A stretch of 64,000 nucleotides of DNA, taken from positions 62,001-126,000 of the forward strand of contig JBEEFP010000050.1 in NCBI GenBank assembly GCA_041166085.1, read 5' to 3'. The position numbers and the translations under genes are program-made. A model generated the notes under the pieces. It was given only the letters and a program-made list of their open reading frames with translations. It had not been told where the DNA came from and searched no databases. This document shows, piece after piece, positions 40,296-48,552 of this stretch (its first letter is position 1; every line of letters begins with the position of its first letter). This stretch comes from JBEEFP01 sp041166085 (lineage in GTDB: Bacteria; Actinomycetota; Acidimicrobiia; Acidimicrobiales; JAFATL01).

Positions 40296-42959
40296 ATGCC
40301 CTCGCGCGCGCAGTCGCGGTCCGACAGGGCCGACGGCGGCGCGGGATCGGGCCTCTGGAAGGGATATCTCGTCGCGGCCTGCGGGCTGGGCGCGGCCTAC
40401 TTCCTCCTCCCGCCCGCATCGGCCAAGCTCGTCGTGTGGCCGGCGATCGGCTGGTCGTCGGTGGCAGCCATCGTCGTGGGCGTGCGCAGGCACGGGCCCG
40501 ACGCCCGTGCGGCCTGGTACCTGCTGGCGATCGGCATGACCACCTTCATCGTCGGCGACAACCTCTACAGCGTGCGGAACTACGTGCAGCACGCGGTTGT
40601 CACGTTCCCGTCGTTCATCGACCCGGTGTACCTGGCCATGTACCCGCTCCTCATCGGCGGGCTCGTGCTGCTCGTGCGGCGGCGCTCCCCCGGCCGCGAC
40701 CTGGCCAGCCTGCTCGACGCGGCCATCATCACCTGCGGAGCGGGACTGCTGTCGTGGGTGATCCTCATCGTCCCGTACTTCCGCAACCAGGACATGGGCC
40801 TCCTCGAACGCCTGACCTCGATCGCCTATCCGCTCGGCGACATGGCGCTGCTCGCCATCGTCGTGCGCCTGGCCGTGGGTTCGGGTCGGCGGCCGCCCGC
40901 CTTCTGGCTGCTGGCCGGCAGCATCGTGCCCCTCCTGGTCGCGGACTCGCTGTACGGCTACATGAACCTCGCGGGCCTGTGGCACGAGCACAACCCAGTC
41001 GACGTGGGCTGGATCGCCTTCTACGTGGGATGGGGCGCGGCGGCCCTCCACCCGTCGATGCGCGACCTGTCCGTGCGCACCAGTGAATCGGCCCGAGTGG
41101 GCGGGCGCCGGCTCGCGATCGTCGGTAGCGCGGCGCTCATCGCCCCGACATTGCTGTTCGTCGAGCAGCTGCGCGGCAACGTGGTGGACAGTGCGGCCAT
41201 CGCCATCACCAGCGCGGTGCTCTTCGTCCTGGTGCTGGCCCGCACCACTGCGCTCGCGCGCGAAGTCGCGGAGAAGCGCAGCGAGGCCCGGTTCCGGTCG
41301 CTGGTCACCAACGCGTCCGATGCCATCCTCGTCGTGGACGATCAGGGCATCGTTCGCTACCACACGCCCTCAGCCCCTCGCGTCCTCGGTCGCGATGAGC
41401 TCGAGCTCCTGGACCGACCCTTTGCCGACGTGCTGGCGACGGACGACGCGGGCCAACTCGGCCTCCTGCTCGTCACACCCGGTGTCACGACGACGGTCGA
41501 GTGGCAGGTCGGCGGTGCCGACGGCGTCTGGCGCGACATGGAGGTCGTCGCGGCCGATCTGCGCGGGCAGGCCGCGGTCGGTGGACTGGTGCTGACCATG
41601 CGCGACATCACCGACCGCAAAGCGCTCGACGCCGAGCTCCGTCGCCAGGCGCTGCACGACACGCTCACGGGCCTTCCAAACCGCTCCCTCTTCCACGACC
41701 GTGTCGTGCACGCGCTCGACCGGGCGGCCCGGCGGCGCGCCGAGGTGGCCGTGCTCTTCCTCGATCTCGACGACTTCAAGATGGTCAACGACTCCCTGGG
41801 CCACGCCACCGGCGACCAACTGCTGGTCGCGGTCGCCGCTCGGTTGCAGTCCAGCCTGAAAGGGGGCGACACGCTGGCGCGGTTCGGAGGCGACGAGTTC
41901 GCGGTCCTGCTGGAGGACGGCGACGCCGCCACGGCCGCCGAGAGGGTCGCACAGCGCGTGCAGGACGTGATGCGGGAGCCGTTCGGTGTGGGCGAGGAAG
42001 ACGTCCCGGTGCACGTCAGCATCGGCATCGCCGTCGGGCGGGCCGGCGAGGACACCCCGAACGGGCTGCTGCGGGACGCGGATCTGGCCATGTACGTGGC
42101 CAAGCGCAACGGTAAGGCGAGGTTCGAGCGCTTCGTGCCGGAGATGCACGAGCAGGCCATCCGCCGTCTCGAGGTTGCGTCCGAGCTCCGGCGAGCCATC
42201 GACGACGGTGACCTCGTCCTCTTCTACCAACCGATCGTCGAAGTGGCGACCGGGCGGATCCTTGGTGCAGAGGCGCTCGTGCGCTGGAACCACCGCCATC
42301 GGGGCCTCATCCCGCCCTCAGAGTTCATTCCCGTCGCCGAGACCACTGGGCTGGTGATACCGCTCGGGCGTTGGGTGCTCGACGAGGCGTGCAGGCAGAC
42401 CCGACAATGGCAGCAGGCCGGCCTTGTCGACGACGGGTTCTACGTGAGCGTCAACCTCTCGGCCCGACACCTCCGTGACAGCACCGTGGTCGACGACGTC
42501 GTCCACGCGCTCGAGCGTTCAGGCATGCCTGCGACCGCGCTTCTCGTCGAGGTCACCGAGACTGCTCTCGTCGAGGATCTCGATCCGGCCGGCACCGTGT
42601 TGCACGATCTCAAGAACCTCGGCGTGCGGCTGGCCATCGACGACTTCGGCACCGGATACTCCTCGCTCGCCCGTCTGAGCACGTTCCCGCTCGACGTCGT
42701 GAAGATCGACAAGTCCTTCGTCGACCGGGTCGCGCAGCACGCCGACGGCGACGCCATGGTGCGGGCCGTCGTGGACCTCAGCCACACGATGGGAATGCGG
42801 ACTGTGGCCGAGGGAGTCGAGCGCGAGGAGCAGGCCCTGGCCCTCGACCGCCTGGGCTGCACGATGGCGCAGGGCTACCTCTTCGCCCCGCCCATGCCCG
42901 CTGCCGCGATGACGGAAACGCTCGAGGCGGAGTCGCGCAGGCTCGTCACGCAACCCTGA
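40296..42959 (+). CDS. membrane-anchored PAS-GGDEF-EAL protein
   Basis: 887 residues. Eight or nine N-terminal transmembrane helices (about 20-320), a PAS domain (about 325-445, ILVVDDQGIVRYHTPSAPRV), an intact GGDEF domain (RFGGDEFAVLLEDG, about 529) and an intact EAL domain (GAEALVRWNHRHRG, about 658; LLVEVTETAL, IDDFGTGYSSLARL, VVKIDKSF, VAEGVE, AQGYLF). Both synthesis and breakdown of c-di-GMP are possible. The 117 bp upstream (40179-40295) hold an AT-richer stretch but no promoter I can name. Confidence 0.93.
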   Translation: MPSRAQSRSDRADGGAGSGLWKGYLVAACGLGAAYFLLPPASAKLVVWPAIGWSSVAAIVVGVRRHGPDARAAWYLLAIGMTTFIVGDNLYSVRNYVQHAVVTFPSFIDPVYLAMYPLLIGGLVLLVRRRSPGRDLASLLDAAIITCGAGLLSWVILIVPYFRNQDMGLLERLTSIAYPLGDMALLAIVVRLAVGSGRRPPAFWLLAGSIVPLLVADSLYGYMNLAGLWHEHNPVDVGWIAFYVGWGAAALHPSMRDLSVRTSESARVGGRRLAIVGSAALIAPTLLFVEQLRGNVVDSAAIAITSAVLFVLVLARTTALAREVAEKRSEARFRSLVTNASDAILVVDDQGIVRYHTPSAPRVLGRDELELLDRPFADVLATDDAGQLGLLLVTPGVTTTVEWQVGGADGVWRDMEVVAADLRGQAAVGGLVLTMRDITDRKALDAELRRQALHDTLTGLPNRSLFHDRVVHALDRAARRRAEVAVLFLDLDDFKMVNDSLGHATGDQLLVAVAARLQSSLKGGDTLARFGGDEFAVLLEDGDAATAAERVAQRVQDVMREPFGVGEEDVPVHVSIGIAVGRAGEDTPNGLLRDADLAMYVAKRNGKARFERFVPEMHEQAIRRLEVASELRRAIDDGDLVLFYQPIVEVATGRILGAEALVRWNHRHRGLIPPSEFIPVAETTGLVIPLGRWVLDEACRQTRQWQQAGLVDDGFYVSVNLSARHLRDSTVVDDVVHALERSGMPATALLVEVTETALVEDLDPAGTVLHDLKNLGVRLAIDDFGTGYSSLARLSTFPLDVVKIDKSFVDRVAQHADGDAMVRAVVDLSHTMGMRTVAEGVEREEQALALDRLGCTMAQGYLFAPPMPAAAMTETLEAESRRLVTQP

Positions 42960-43040
42960 GCTCGCGCCCGTTCCACGCGCGGGGGACGTGCCCTCACTAC
43001 CCTTGGCCACGTTGCGAGCGCACGGGCAGGGATCCGGGGG

Positions 43041-44177
43041 ATGACGGGACCGCTGTCGAGCGACGTGTCGGACGTGCGAGCCCCTGCGGCGGCGCACGGC
43101 GCCACAGCGGTTCGCTTCGATGTGGTCACCAAGCGCTTCGGCCGCGTCACCGCCGTCGACGCAGTCGATCTCGAGGTGCGCGACGGTGAGTTCTTCTCGA
43201 TGCTGGGACCGTCGGGGTCGGGCAAGACCACGTGCCTGCGGCTCATCGCGGGGTTCGAGACGCCGACCGCCGGCCGGGTGCTGCTCCACGACGTCGACGT
43301 GACCCGGGCCGCGCCCTACGAGCGCGACGTGAACACGGTGTTCCAGGACTACGCCTTGTTCCCACACATGAGCGTGGCCGAGAACGTCGGATACGGGCTC
43401 ATGGTCCGCAAGGTCGCAGGAGCCGACCGAGCCCGCCGCGTGGACGAGGCGCTGCGGCTCGTCCGCCTCGAGGGCCTCGGCACGCGCCGGCCCGGCCAGC
43501 TGTCGGGCGGGCAGCGCCAGCGGGTCGCACTGGCGCGGGCACTGGTCAACCGGCCGTCGGTGCTCCTGCTCGACGAGCCCCTCGGCGCCCTCGACCTCAA
43601 GTTGCGTCAGGCCATGCAGATCGAGCTCAAGGCCATCCAGCGCGAGGTCGGCATCACGTTCATCTTCGTCACCCACGACCAGGAGGAGGCCCTCACCATG
43701 AGCGACCGCCTGGCCGTCTTCAACAACGGTCGGGTGGAGCAGGTGGGTGCACCCGCACAGGTCTACGAGCGGCCCGACACCGAGTTCGTGGCCGGCTTCG
43801 TCGGGACGTCGAACATCGTGTCGGGCTCGATGGCGCAGGCCATCTGCGGCTCGCCGCAGCCCTTCTCCGTCCGCCCCGAGAAGATCCGCCTCGCCCCCGT
43901 CGACGCCACGGCCGGCCCAGACGAATCGACGGCCGACGGCGTCATCCGTGACGCCGTCTATCTCGGGATGCACACGCGCTACCTCGTCGAGCTCGACACC
44001 GGCGGCGACCTGACCGTGGTCGAGCAGAACCTCAGCACGTCCTCGGGCGAGGTCACCGCGGCCAAGGGCCGCCGTGTCCGCCTTGTGTGGGCGACGGCCG
44101 CCAACCGGCCCATCGCCGTAGGTCCATCCATGCAACCACCGCCCGGAGCATCCGGGCCTGCGAAGGGAGATTCATGA
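43041..44177 (+). CDS. spermidine/putrescine-type ABC transporter ATPase (PotA family)
   Basis: 378 residues with GGGG upstream of ATG. Walker A GPSGSGKTT (about 56-64), LSGGQRQRVALARAL, Walker B LLLDEPLGALDLKLRQ and switch FVTHDQEEALTMSDR; the C-terminal TOBE-like domain (FSVRPEKIRLAP, YLGMHTRYLVEL) is typical of PotA. Its stop overlaps the binding-protein start (ATGA). First gene of a four-gene importer. Confidence 0.92.
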   Translation: MTGPLSSDVSDVRAPAAAHGATAVRFDVVTKRFGRVTAVDAVDLEVRDGEFFSMLGPSGSGKTTCLRLIAGFETPTAGRVLLHDVDVTRAAPYERDVNTVFQDYALFPHMSVAENVGYGLMVRKVAGADRARRVDEALRLVRLEGLGTRRPGQLSGGQRQRVALARALVNRPSVLLLDEPLGALDLKLRQAMQIELKAIQREVGITFIFVTHDQEEALTMSDRLAVFNNGRVEQVGAPAQVYERPDTEFVAGFVGTSNIVSGSMAQAICGSPQPFSVRPEKIRLAPVDATAGPDESTADGVIRDAVYLGMHTRYLVELDTGGDLTVVEQNLSTSSGEVTAAKGRRVRLVWATAANRPIAVGPSMQPPPGASGPAKGDS

Positions 44178-45340
44178 AGCGGTTCCGAGGAGTGCTTGCC
44201 GCGGTCATGGTGATCGGTCTCGGCACGGCCGCGTGCGGCGGCGGTGGCGGTTCGGGCGGCGCCATCGACAAGGTGGGCGCGGGGGAAGGAGCCCTCTCCA
44301 TCGTCGCGTGGGCCGGTTACGTCGAACGGGGCGACACCAAGGGCGTGGACTGGGTGACCCAGTTCGAAGCCGACACCAAGTGCAAGGTGAGCGTGAAGGT
44401 GGCGGGCACGTCGGACGAGATGGTCCAGCTCATGACGGGCAGCTCCTCGTTCGACCTGGTGACGGCGTCCGGTGACGCCAGCCTGCGCCTCATCCGTGGC
44501 GGCACGGTGCAGCCGGTGAACACCGACCTCGTCCCCAACTACAAGAACGTCGACTCGCGGCTGAAGAACGCGCCTTGGTACACGGTCGACAAGAAGCAGT
44601 ACGGCGTGCCCTACCAGTGGGGCGCCAACGTCCTCATGTACAACACCAAGACCTTCCCGCAGGCGCCCACGTCGTGGAACGTGGTGTTCGAGAAGATGAA
44701 CCTGCCGGACGGCAAGTCGAACGAGGGTCGGGTCGAGGCATACGACGGCCCCATCTACCTGGCCGACGCCGCGCTGTACCTCAAGGCGACCCAGCCTGAT
44801 CTCGGCATCGGCGATCCGTACGCGCTGACCCAGAAGCAGTTCGACGCCGCCGTCGCCCTCCTCAAGGCACAGCGTCCGCTCGTGACCCGGTACTGGCACG
44901 ACACCACCGTGCAGACCGAGGACTTCCAGAACGAGGGTGTCGTGGCCAGCGGCTCGTGGCCCTATCAGGTGAACACCCTCGTCGCGGCCAAGGCGCCCGT
45001 CGCCAGCACGGTGCCCAAGGAGGGGGCCACCGGGTGGGCCGACACCACCATGCTGCACAAGAACGCCAAGCACCCGAACTGCGCCTACAAGTGGATGAAC
45101 TGGTCGTTGACGCCGAAGGTGCAGGGTGACGTGGCCGCATGGTTCGGCTCGGTGCCCGTGGTGACTGCCGCATGCAAGGGGAACGAGTCGCTCGGGGCCG
45201 ATGGATGCAAGACCAACGGCATCGACAACTTCGGCAAGATCGCGTTCTGGAAGACACCTGAGGCCAACTGCTTCGGGAAGGGCACATGCGTCCCGTACAA
45301 CCAGTGGGTCAAGGCCTACAACGAGGTCAAGAACAGCTGA
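44174..45340 (+). CDS. ABC transporter substrate-binding lipoprotein (PotD-like)
   Basis: 388 residues. A lipoprotein signal (MKRFRGVLAAVMVIGLGTAAC, Cys21) is followed by a PotD-like fold: LSIVAWAGYVERG, FEADTKCKVSVKVAG, FDLVTASGDASLRLI, GVPYQWGANVLMYN, ASGSWPYQVN. Such proteins bind polyamines or related organic solutes. Cysteine-containing insertions (NCAYKW, ACKGNE, DGCKTNG, NCFGKGTC) in the C-terminal third suggest structural disulfides. Five bases separate it from the permease. Confidence 0.9.
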   Translation: MKRFRGVLAAVMVIGLGTAACGGGGGSGGAIDKVGAGEGALSIVAWAGYVERGDTKGVDWVTQFEADTKCKVSVKVAGTSDEMVQLMTGSSSFDLVTASGDASLRLIRGGTVQPVNTDLVPNYKNVDSRLKNAPWYTVDKKQYGVPYQWGANVLMYNTKTFPQAPTSWNVVFEKMNLPDGKSNEGRVEAYDGPIYLADAALYLKATQPDLGIGDPYALTQKQFDAAVALLKAQRPLVTRYWHDTTVQTEDFQNEGVVASGSWPYQVNTLVAAKAPVASTVPKEGATGWADTTMLHKNAKHPNCAYKWMNWSLTPKVQGDVAAWFGSVPVVTAACKGNESLGADGCKTNGIDNFGKIAFWKTPEANCFGKGTCVPYNQWVKAYNEVKNS

Positions 45341-45345
45341 CCTCT

Positions 45346-46284
45346 GTGGGTGAGCCGGCAACCCGGGTGCCGCGCAGTCTCGGGCACCGTCTGTCCGGCG
45401 CGCTCCATCGACGGCCTCGGCTCAAGCTGGCGTTGCTGCTGACGCCGCCACTCGTGTGGCTGGCCGTCGTGTACGTGGGCGCCCTCGCCGCCCTCGTGCT
45501 GCAGAGCTTTTACCGCTACGACGACTTCAGCGGCACCGTCCGGCACACCTTCACTCTCGACACGTGGCACTCGATGCTGACGAGAGTCACCTTCGACACC
45601 ACGGCCCGCACGGTGGTGATGGCGGCGGCCGTGACGGTCGCGTCCGCCGTCATCGCCTATCCGGTGGCGTACTTCATGGCGCGCTACGCGACGGGCAGGA
45701 CCAGGACGGTGCTCGTGGCCATGGTGTTGGTGCCGCTGTGGTCGAGCTACCTGGTCCGTGTGTACTCGTGGAAGCTCATCCTGTCCAAGACGGGCGTGCT
45801 GCCGTGGTTCGCCCACCAGTTGGGCCTCGGCTTCGCCCTCGACTGGGTGCTCCGGCTCCCCGGCGTGGGCGGTCCGAGCCTGGCCACGTCCGTCGTCGGC
45901 CAGTTCCTGGTCTTCGTCTACATCTGGCTGCCGTACATGATCCTGCCGATCCAGGCCGCGCTCGAGCGGGTGCCGACGTCGTACCTGGAGGCGGCGGGCG
46001 ACCTGGGCGCCACACCGCGCACCACGTTCCGCACGGTGGTGTGGCCCCTGGCCCTGCCGGGCGTCGCGGCCGGGTCCATCTTCACCTTCTCGCTGACGCT
46101 CGGCGACTACATCATCCCCACGATCATCGGGACGTCGCAGCCCACCATCGGCAAGCTCATCTACGACTCCCAGGGCGTGTCGGGCAACCTGCCGCTGGCG
46201 GCGGCCCTCACCGTCATCCCGATGGCGATCATGGCTGTCTATCTGTTCACGGCCAGGCGGGCCGGCGTGTTCGAGGCGCTCTGA
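45346..46284 (+). CDS. ABC transporter permease (PotB-like)
   Basis: 312 residues from GTG 45346. Six transmembrane helices, with the ATPase-contact loop EAAGDLGATPRTTFRTVVWPLALPGV. Early motif LALLLTPPLVWLAVVYVGALA is typical of PotB-type permeases. The next gene begins 1 bp after its stop. Confidence 0.92.
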   Translation: MGEPATRVPRSLGHRLSGALHRRPRLKLALLLTPPLVWLAVVYVGALAALVLQSFYRYDDFSGTVRHTFTLDTWHSMLTRVTFDTTARTVVMAAAVTVASAVIAYPVAYFMARYATGRTRTVLVAMVLVPLWSSYLVRVYSWKLILSKTGVLPWFAHQLGLGFALDWVLRLPGVGGPSLATSVVGQFLVFVYIWLPYMILPIQAALERVPTSYLEAAGDLGATPRTTFRTVVWPLALPGVAAGSIFTFSLTLGDYIIPTIIGTSQPTIGKLIYDSQGVSGNLPLAAALTVIPMAIMAVYLFTARRAGVFEAL

Positions 46285-46285
46285 C

Positions 46286-47122
46286 GTGGCGGCAACCGTC
46301 CCGACTGTGCGAGGTCCCCGCCGCCTCGGCCTCCGCTTCACCGTCGCGGCGGTGCTCGTGTTCCTCTACTTCCCGCTCGCCATCCTGTTCCTCTACGGCT
46401 TCGACACGGAGGCGGCGACGTTCACGTTCCCACCCCCGAGCCTCACCACCAGGTGGTTCGGCGTGGCCGGACGGAACCAGGCGCTCTGGGACGCCCTGTG
46501 GCTGTCAGCGCGCGTGGCCCTGGTCGCCACCGTGCTGGCGCTGATCCTCGGCAGCCTGGCCGCCGCTGCGGTCGCGCGGTCCCGGTTCTTCGGCCGAGAA
46601 GCGGTGTCCTTCGTCATCGTGCTCCCCTTGGCCCTGCCGGGGATCGTGACGGGGATCGCGTTGCGGTCGGCCATCAACGTCGCCAACCTGCCCTTCGGCA
46701 CCGCGACCCTCGTGGCGGGTCACGCCACGTTCTGCGTGGTCGTCGTCTACAACAACGTGCTGGCGCGACTGCGACGAACCTCGGGCTCGGTCATCGAGGC
46801 ATCGATGGACCTCGGCGCCTCGGGCTGGCAGACCTTCCGCTACGTCATCCTGCCCAACATCAGCACCGCGCTGCTCGCGGGCGGCATGCTCGCCTTCGCG
46901 CTCTCGATGGACGAGATCATCGTCACGACCTTCACGGCCGGCAACCAACAGACGCTGCCGATCTGGATCTTCGCGAGCCTCAACCGCACCCAGAACCGGC
47001 CGGTGACCAACATCGCGGCCATGATCGTCGTGGCCGTCACCATCATCCCCATCGTCCTCGCCCAGCGCCTGGCCGGCGACGCCACGGGCATCGTCACCAG
47101 GACCGAGCCCGACGAGGAGTAG
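46286..47122 (+). CDS. ABC transporter permease (PotC-like)
   Basis: 278 residues from GTG 46286. Six helices; the EAA loop EASMDLGASGWQTFRYVILPNISTAL and the following SMDEIIVTTFTAGNQQTLP are diagnostic of PotC-type permeases. It completes the importer with the ATPase, binding protein and PotB-like permease just upstream. Confidence 0.92.
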   Translation: MAATVPTVRGPRRLGLRFTVAAVLVFLYFPLAILFLYGFDTEAATFTFPPPSLTTRWFGVAGRNQALWDALWLSARVALVATVLALILGSLAAAAVARSRFFGREAVSFVIVLPLALPGIVTGIALRSAINVANLPFGTATLVAGHATFCVVVVYNNVLARLRRTSGSVIEASMDLGASGWQTFRYVILPNISTALLAGGMLAFALSMDEIIVTTFTAGNQQTLPIWIFASLNRTQNRPVTNIAAMIVVAVTIIPIVLAQRLAGDATGIVTRTEPDEE

Positions 47123-47127
47123 GCCCC

Positions 47128-47154
47128 GGTCACATCTCCGGACCGGCGTACGTC
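47128..47154 (+). promoter_or_regulatory. ECF41-type promoter upstream of sigma factor gene
   Basis: GGTCACA (47128-47134), 16 bp, CGTC (47151-47154). This matches the described ECF41 promoter TGTCACA-N16-CGTC except for the first base, at the correct spacing. It precedes the sigma gene by 37 bp, so the factor probably activates itself. The same arrangement recurs at 48092. Confidence 0.75.
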
Positions 47155-47191
47155 ATTCTTCGTGACCGGACCCACGAGGTGGAGGATGAGG

Positions 47192-48067
47192 GTGGACGAA
47201 GGCGATCGGCTGGCTGCGCGGTTCGAGGCGAACCGCCCACGCCTGCGGGCCGTCGCCTACCGGATGCTCGGTTCCCACAACGAAGCGGACGACGCGGTGC
47301 AAGAAGCGTGGCTCCGACTCCACCGCACCGACCCCTCGGGCGTCGACAACCTGGGCGGTTGGCTCACCACGGTCGTCGCCCGCCTGTGCCTCGACCGTCT
47401 CCGGTCACGCCGGTCGCGACCGGAGGAACCGAATGACGGGCCGCGGCCCGAGGACATCGCCAGCGTCGCCGACGAGCACGATCCCGCGCATCAGGTGCTG
47501 ATGGCCGACTCGGTCGGCGCCGCCCTCCTGGTCGTGCTCGAGCTCCTGGCGCCCGCCGAGCGGGTCGCGTTCGTGCTGCACGACGTCTTCGCGGTGCCGT
47601 TCGACGAGATCGGCGAGATCGTCGACCGCTCGCCAGAGGCGGCCCGGCAACTGGCCAGCCGGGCCCGGCGCCGCTTGCGCGGCACCACCGCGACCGCCGA
47701 TGTCGACCTGGTCCGCCAACGCGATGTGGTCGACGCGTTCTTGCGCGCGGCCCAGGGCGGGGACTTCGACGCCTTGGTGCGATTGCTGGATCCCGATGTC
47801 GTGCTCCGACCCGATGCGGCCGCGCTGCGCATGGGCGCGCTGCGCGAGACGAGGGGCGGAGCGGCGGTGGCGGAGATGCTGGCCGGCGGAGCGCAAGGCG
47901 CGCGGCGCGCACTTGTCGACAGCGTGGCCGCGTTGGTGTGGGCCCCGGGAGGAGACGTCCGCGGGGTCATCGAGTTCACCGTCGTCGACGACAAGATCGT
48001 CGCCATCAACGTCACGGGGGATGCAGAGCGCATCGGCCGCCTCGACGTTGTCCTCCTCGACGGCTGA
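47192..48067 (+). CDS. ECF sigma factor with SnoaL-like C-terminal domain (ECF41/SigJ type)
   Basis: 291 residues from GTG 47192, chosen for GGAGG 6 nt upstream; ATG 47186 lies directly against that site. Region 2: FEANRPRLRAVAYRMLGSHNEADDAVQEAWLRL; region 4: LLAPAERVAFVLHDVFAVPFDEIGEIV with a helix-turn-helix (RSPEAARQLASRARRRL). After residue about 175 comes a SnoaL/NTF2-like domain (LVRQRDVVDAFLRAAQGGDF, LLDPDVVLRPDAA), which in ECF41 factors replaces an anti-sigma protein by intramolecular control. A matching promoter lies in front. Confidence 0.92.
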   Translation: MDEGDRLAARFEANRPRLRAVAYRMLGSHNEADDAVQEAWLRLHRTDPSGVDNLGGWLTTVVARLCLDRLRSRRSRPEEPNDGPRPEDIASVADEHDPAHQVLMADSVGAALLVVLELLAPAERVAFVLHDVFAVPFDEIGEIVDRSPEAARQLASRARRRLRGTTATADVDLVRQRDVVDAFLRAAQGGDFDALVRLLDPDVVLRPDAAALRMGALRETRGGAAVAEMLAGGAQGARRALVDSVAALVWAPGGDVRGVIEFTVVDDKIVAINVTGDAERIGRLDVVLLDG

Positions 48068-48091
48068 CGCTCCCTCGACGGCTGACACTCC

Positions 48092-48118
48092 GGTCACATC
48101 GCCGGGGCGCGTTCCGTC
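48092..48118 (+). promoter_or_regulatory. ECF41-type promoter upstream of YCII gene
   Basis: GGTCACA (48092-48098), 16 bp, CGTC (48115-48118): same boxes and spacing as at 47128, and the intervening bases are also similar. It precedes the YCII gene by 32 bp and suggests this gene is a direct target of the sigma factor encoded just upstream. Confidence 0.75.
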
Positions 48119-48134
48119 ATACCGATGACGGAAC
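48111..48134. repeat. 10-bp perfect inverted repeat at the YCII gene leader
   Basis: gttccgtcat (48111-48120), accg, atgacggaac (48125-48134). It overlaps the CGTC element and the likely transcription start, so it could be a repressor site or a 5' mRNA hairpin upstream of the GGAGGAG ribosome-binding site. Confidence 0.45.
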
Positions 48135-48150
48135 CAACCAGGAGGAGCCG

Positions 48151-48510
48151 ATGCAGTTCGTCATCTTGATCTACCAAGGCACCACGCCGCTGCCGAACAC
48201 CGAGGCTTGGGAATCGCTGTCGGACGAGGAGCAGCGCGCCATCTACGCCGACTACGCGGCGTTGAACGACACCCCCGGTCTGACCGCCGGCCTCCCGCTC
48301 GGGCTCCCCGAGGATGCCAAGGCCATACGCGTCGAGAAGGGCAGGACACTGACCGCCGACGGCCCCGTCGTCGACAGCAATGGCGCGGTCGGCGGCTACT
48401 TCGTCCTCGAGGCCGACGACGTGGACGCGGCGATCGACATCGCCGCCCGCATCCCCGCCGCCCGCCACGGCGGCGCCGTCGAGGTTCGACCCGTCGCCAC
48501 CTACTGGTGA
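48151..48510 (+). CDS. YCII-related (DGPF-domain) protein
   Basis: 119 residues with GGAGGAG 6 nt before ATG 48151. MQFVILIYQGTTPLP, LNDTPGLTAGLPLGLPED, LTADGPVVDSNGAVGGYFVLEADDVDAAIDIAARIPAARHG-type sequence (motifs DGP and GYFVLEADD) match the YCII/DGPF family, small ferredoxin-fold proteins often encoded next to ECF sigma factors of the SigJ group. Function is probably enzymatic in oxidative metabolism but unknown. The ECF-type promoter in front links it to the sigma gene. Confidence 0.9.
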   Translation: MQFVILIYQGTTPLPNTEAWESLSDEEQRAIYADYAALNDTPGLTAGLPLGLPEDAKAIRVEKGRTLTADGPVVDSNGAVGGYFVLEADDVDAAIDIAARIPAARHGGAVEVRPVATYW

Positions 48511-48552
48511 CGGGCGAGCCGGTTCAGTGCTCACCGCCATCGCCACACACGG

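Noticed and set aside
38117..41086. Plus-strand open frame of nearly 1000 codons across the sulfatase, SDR, DMT and GGDEF genes
   Set aside because: It crosses four well-supported genes in other frames and has no domain; it results from rarity of stops in GC-rich DNA.
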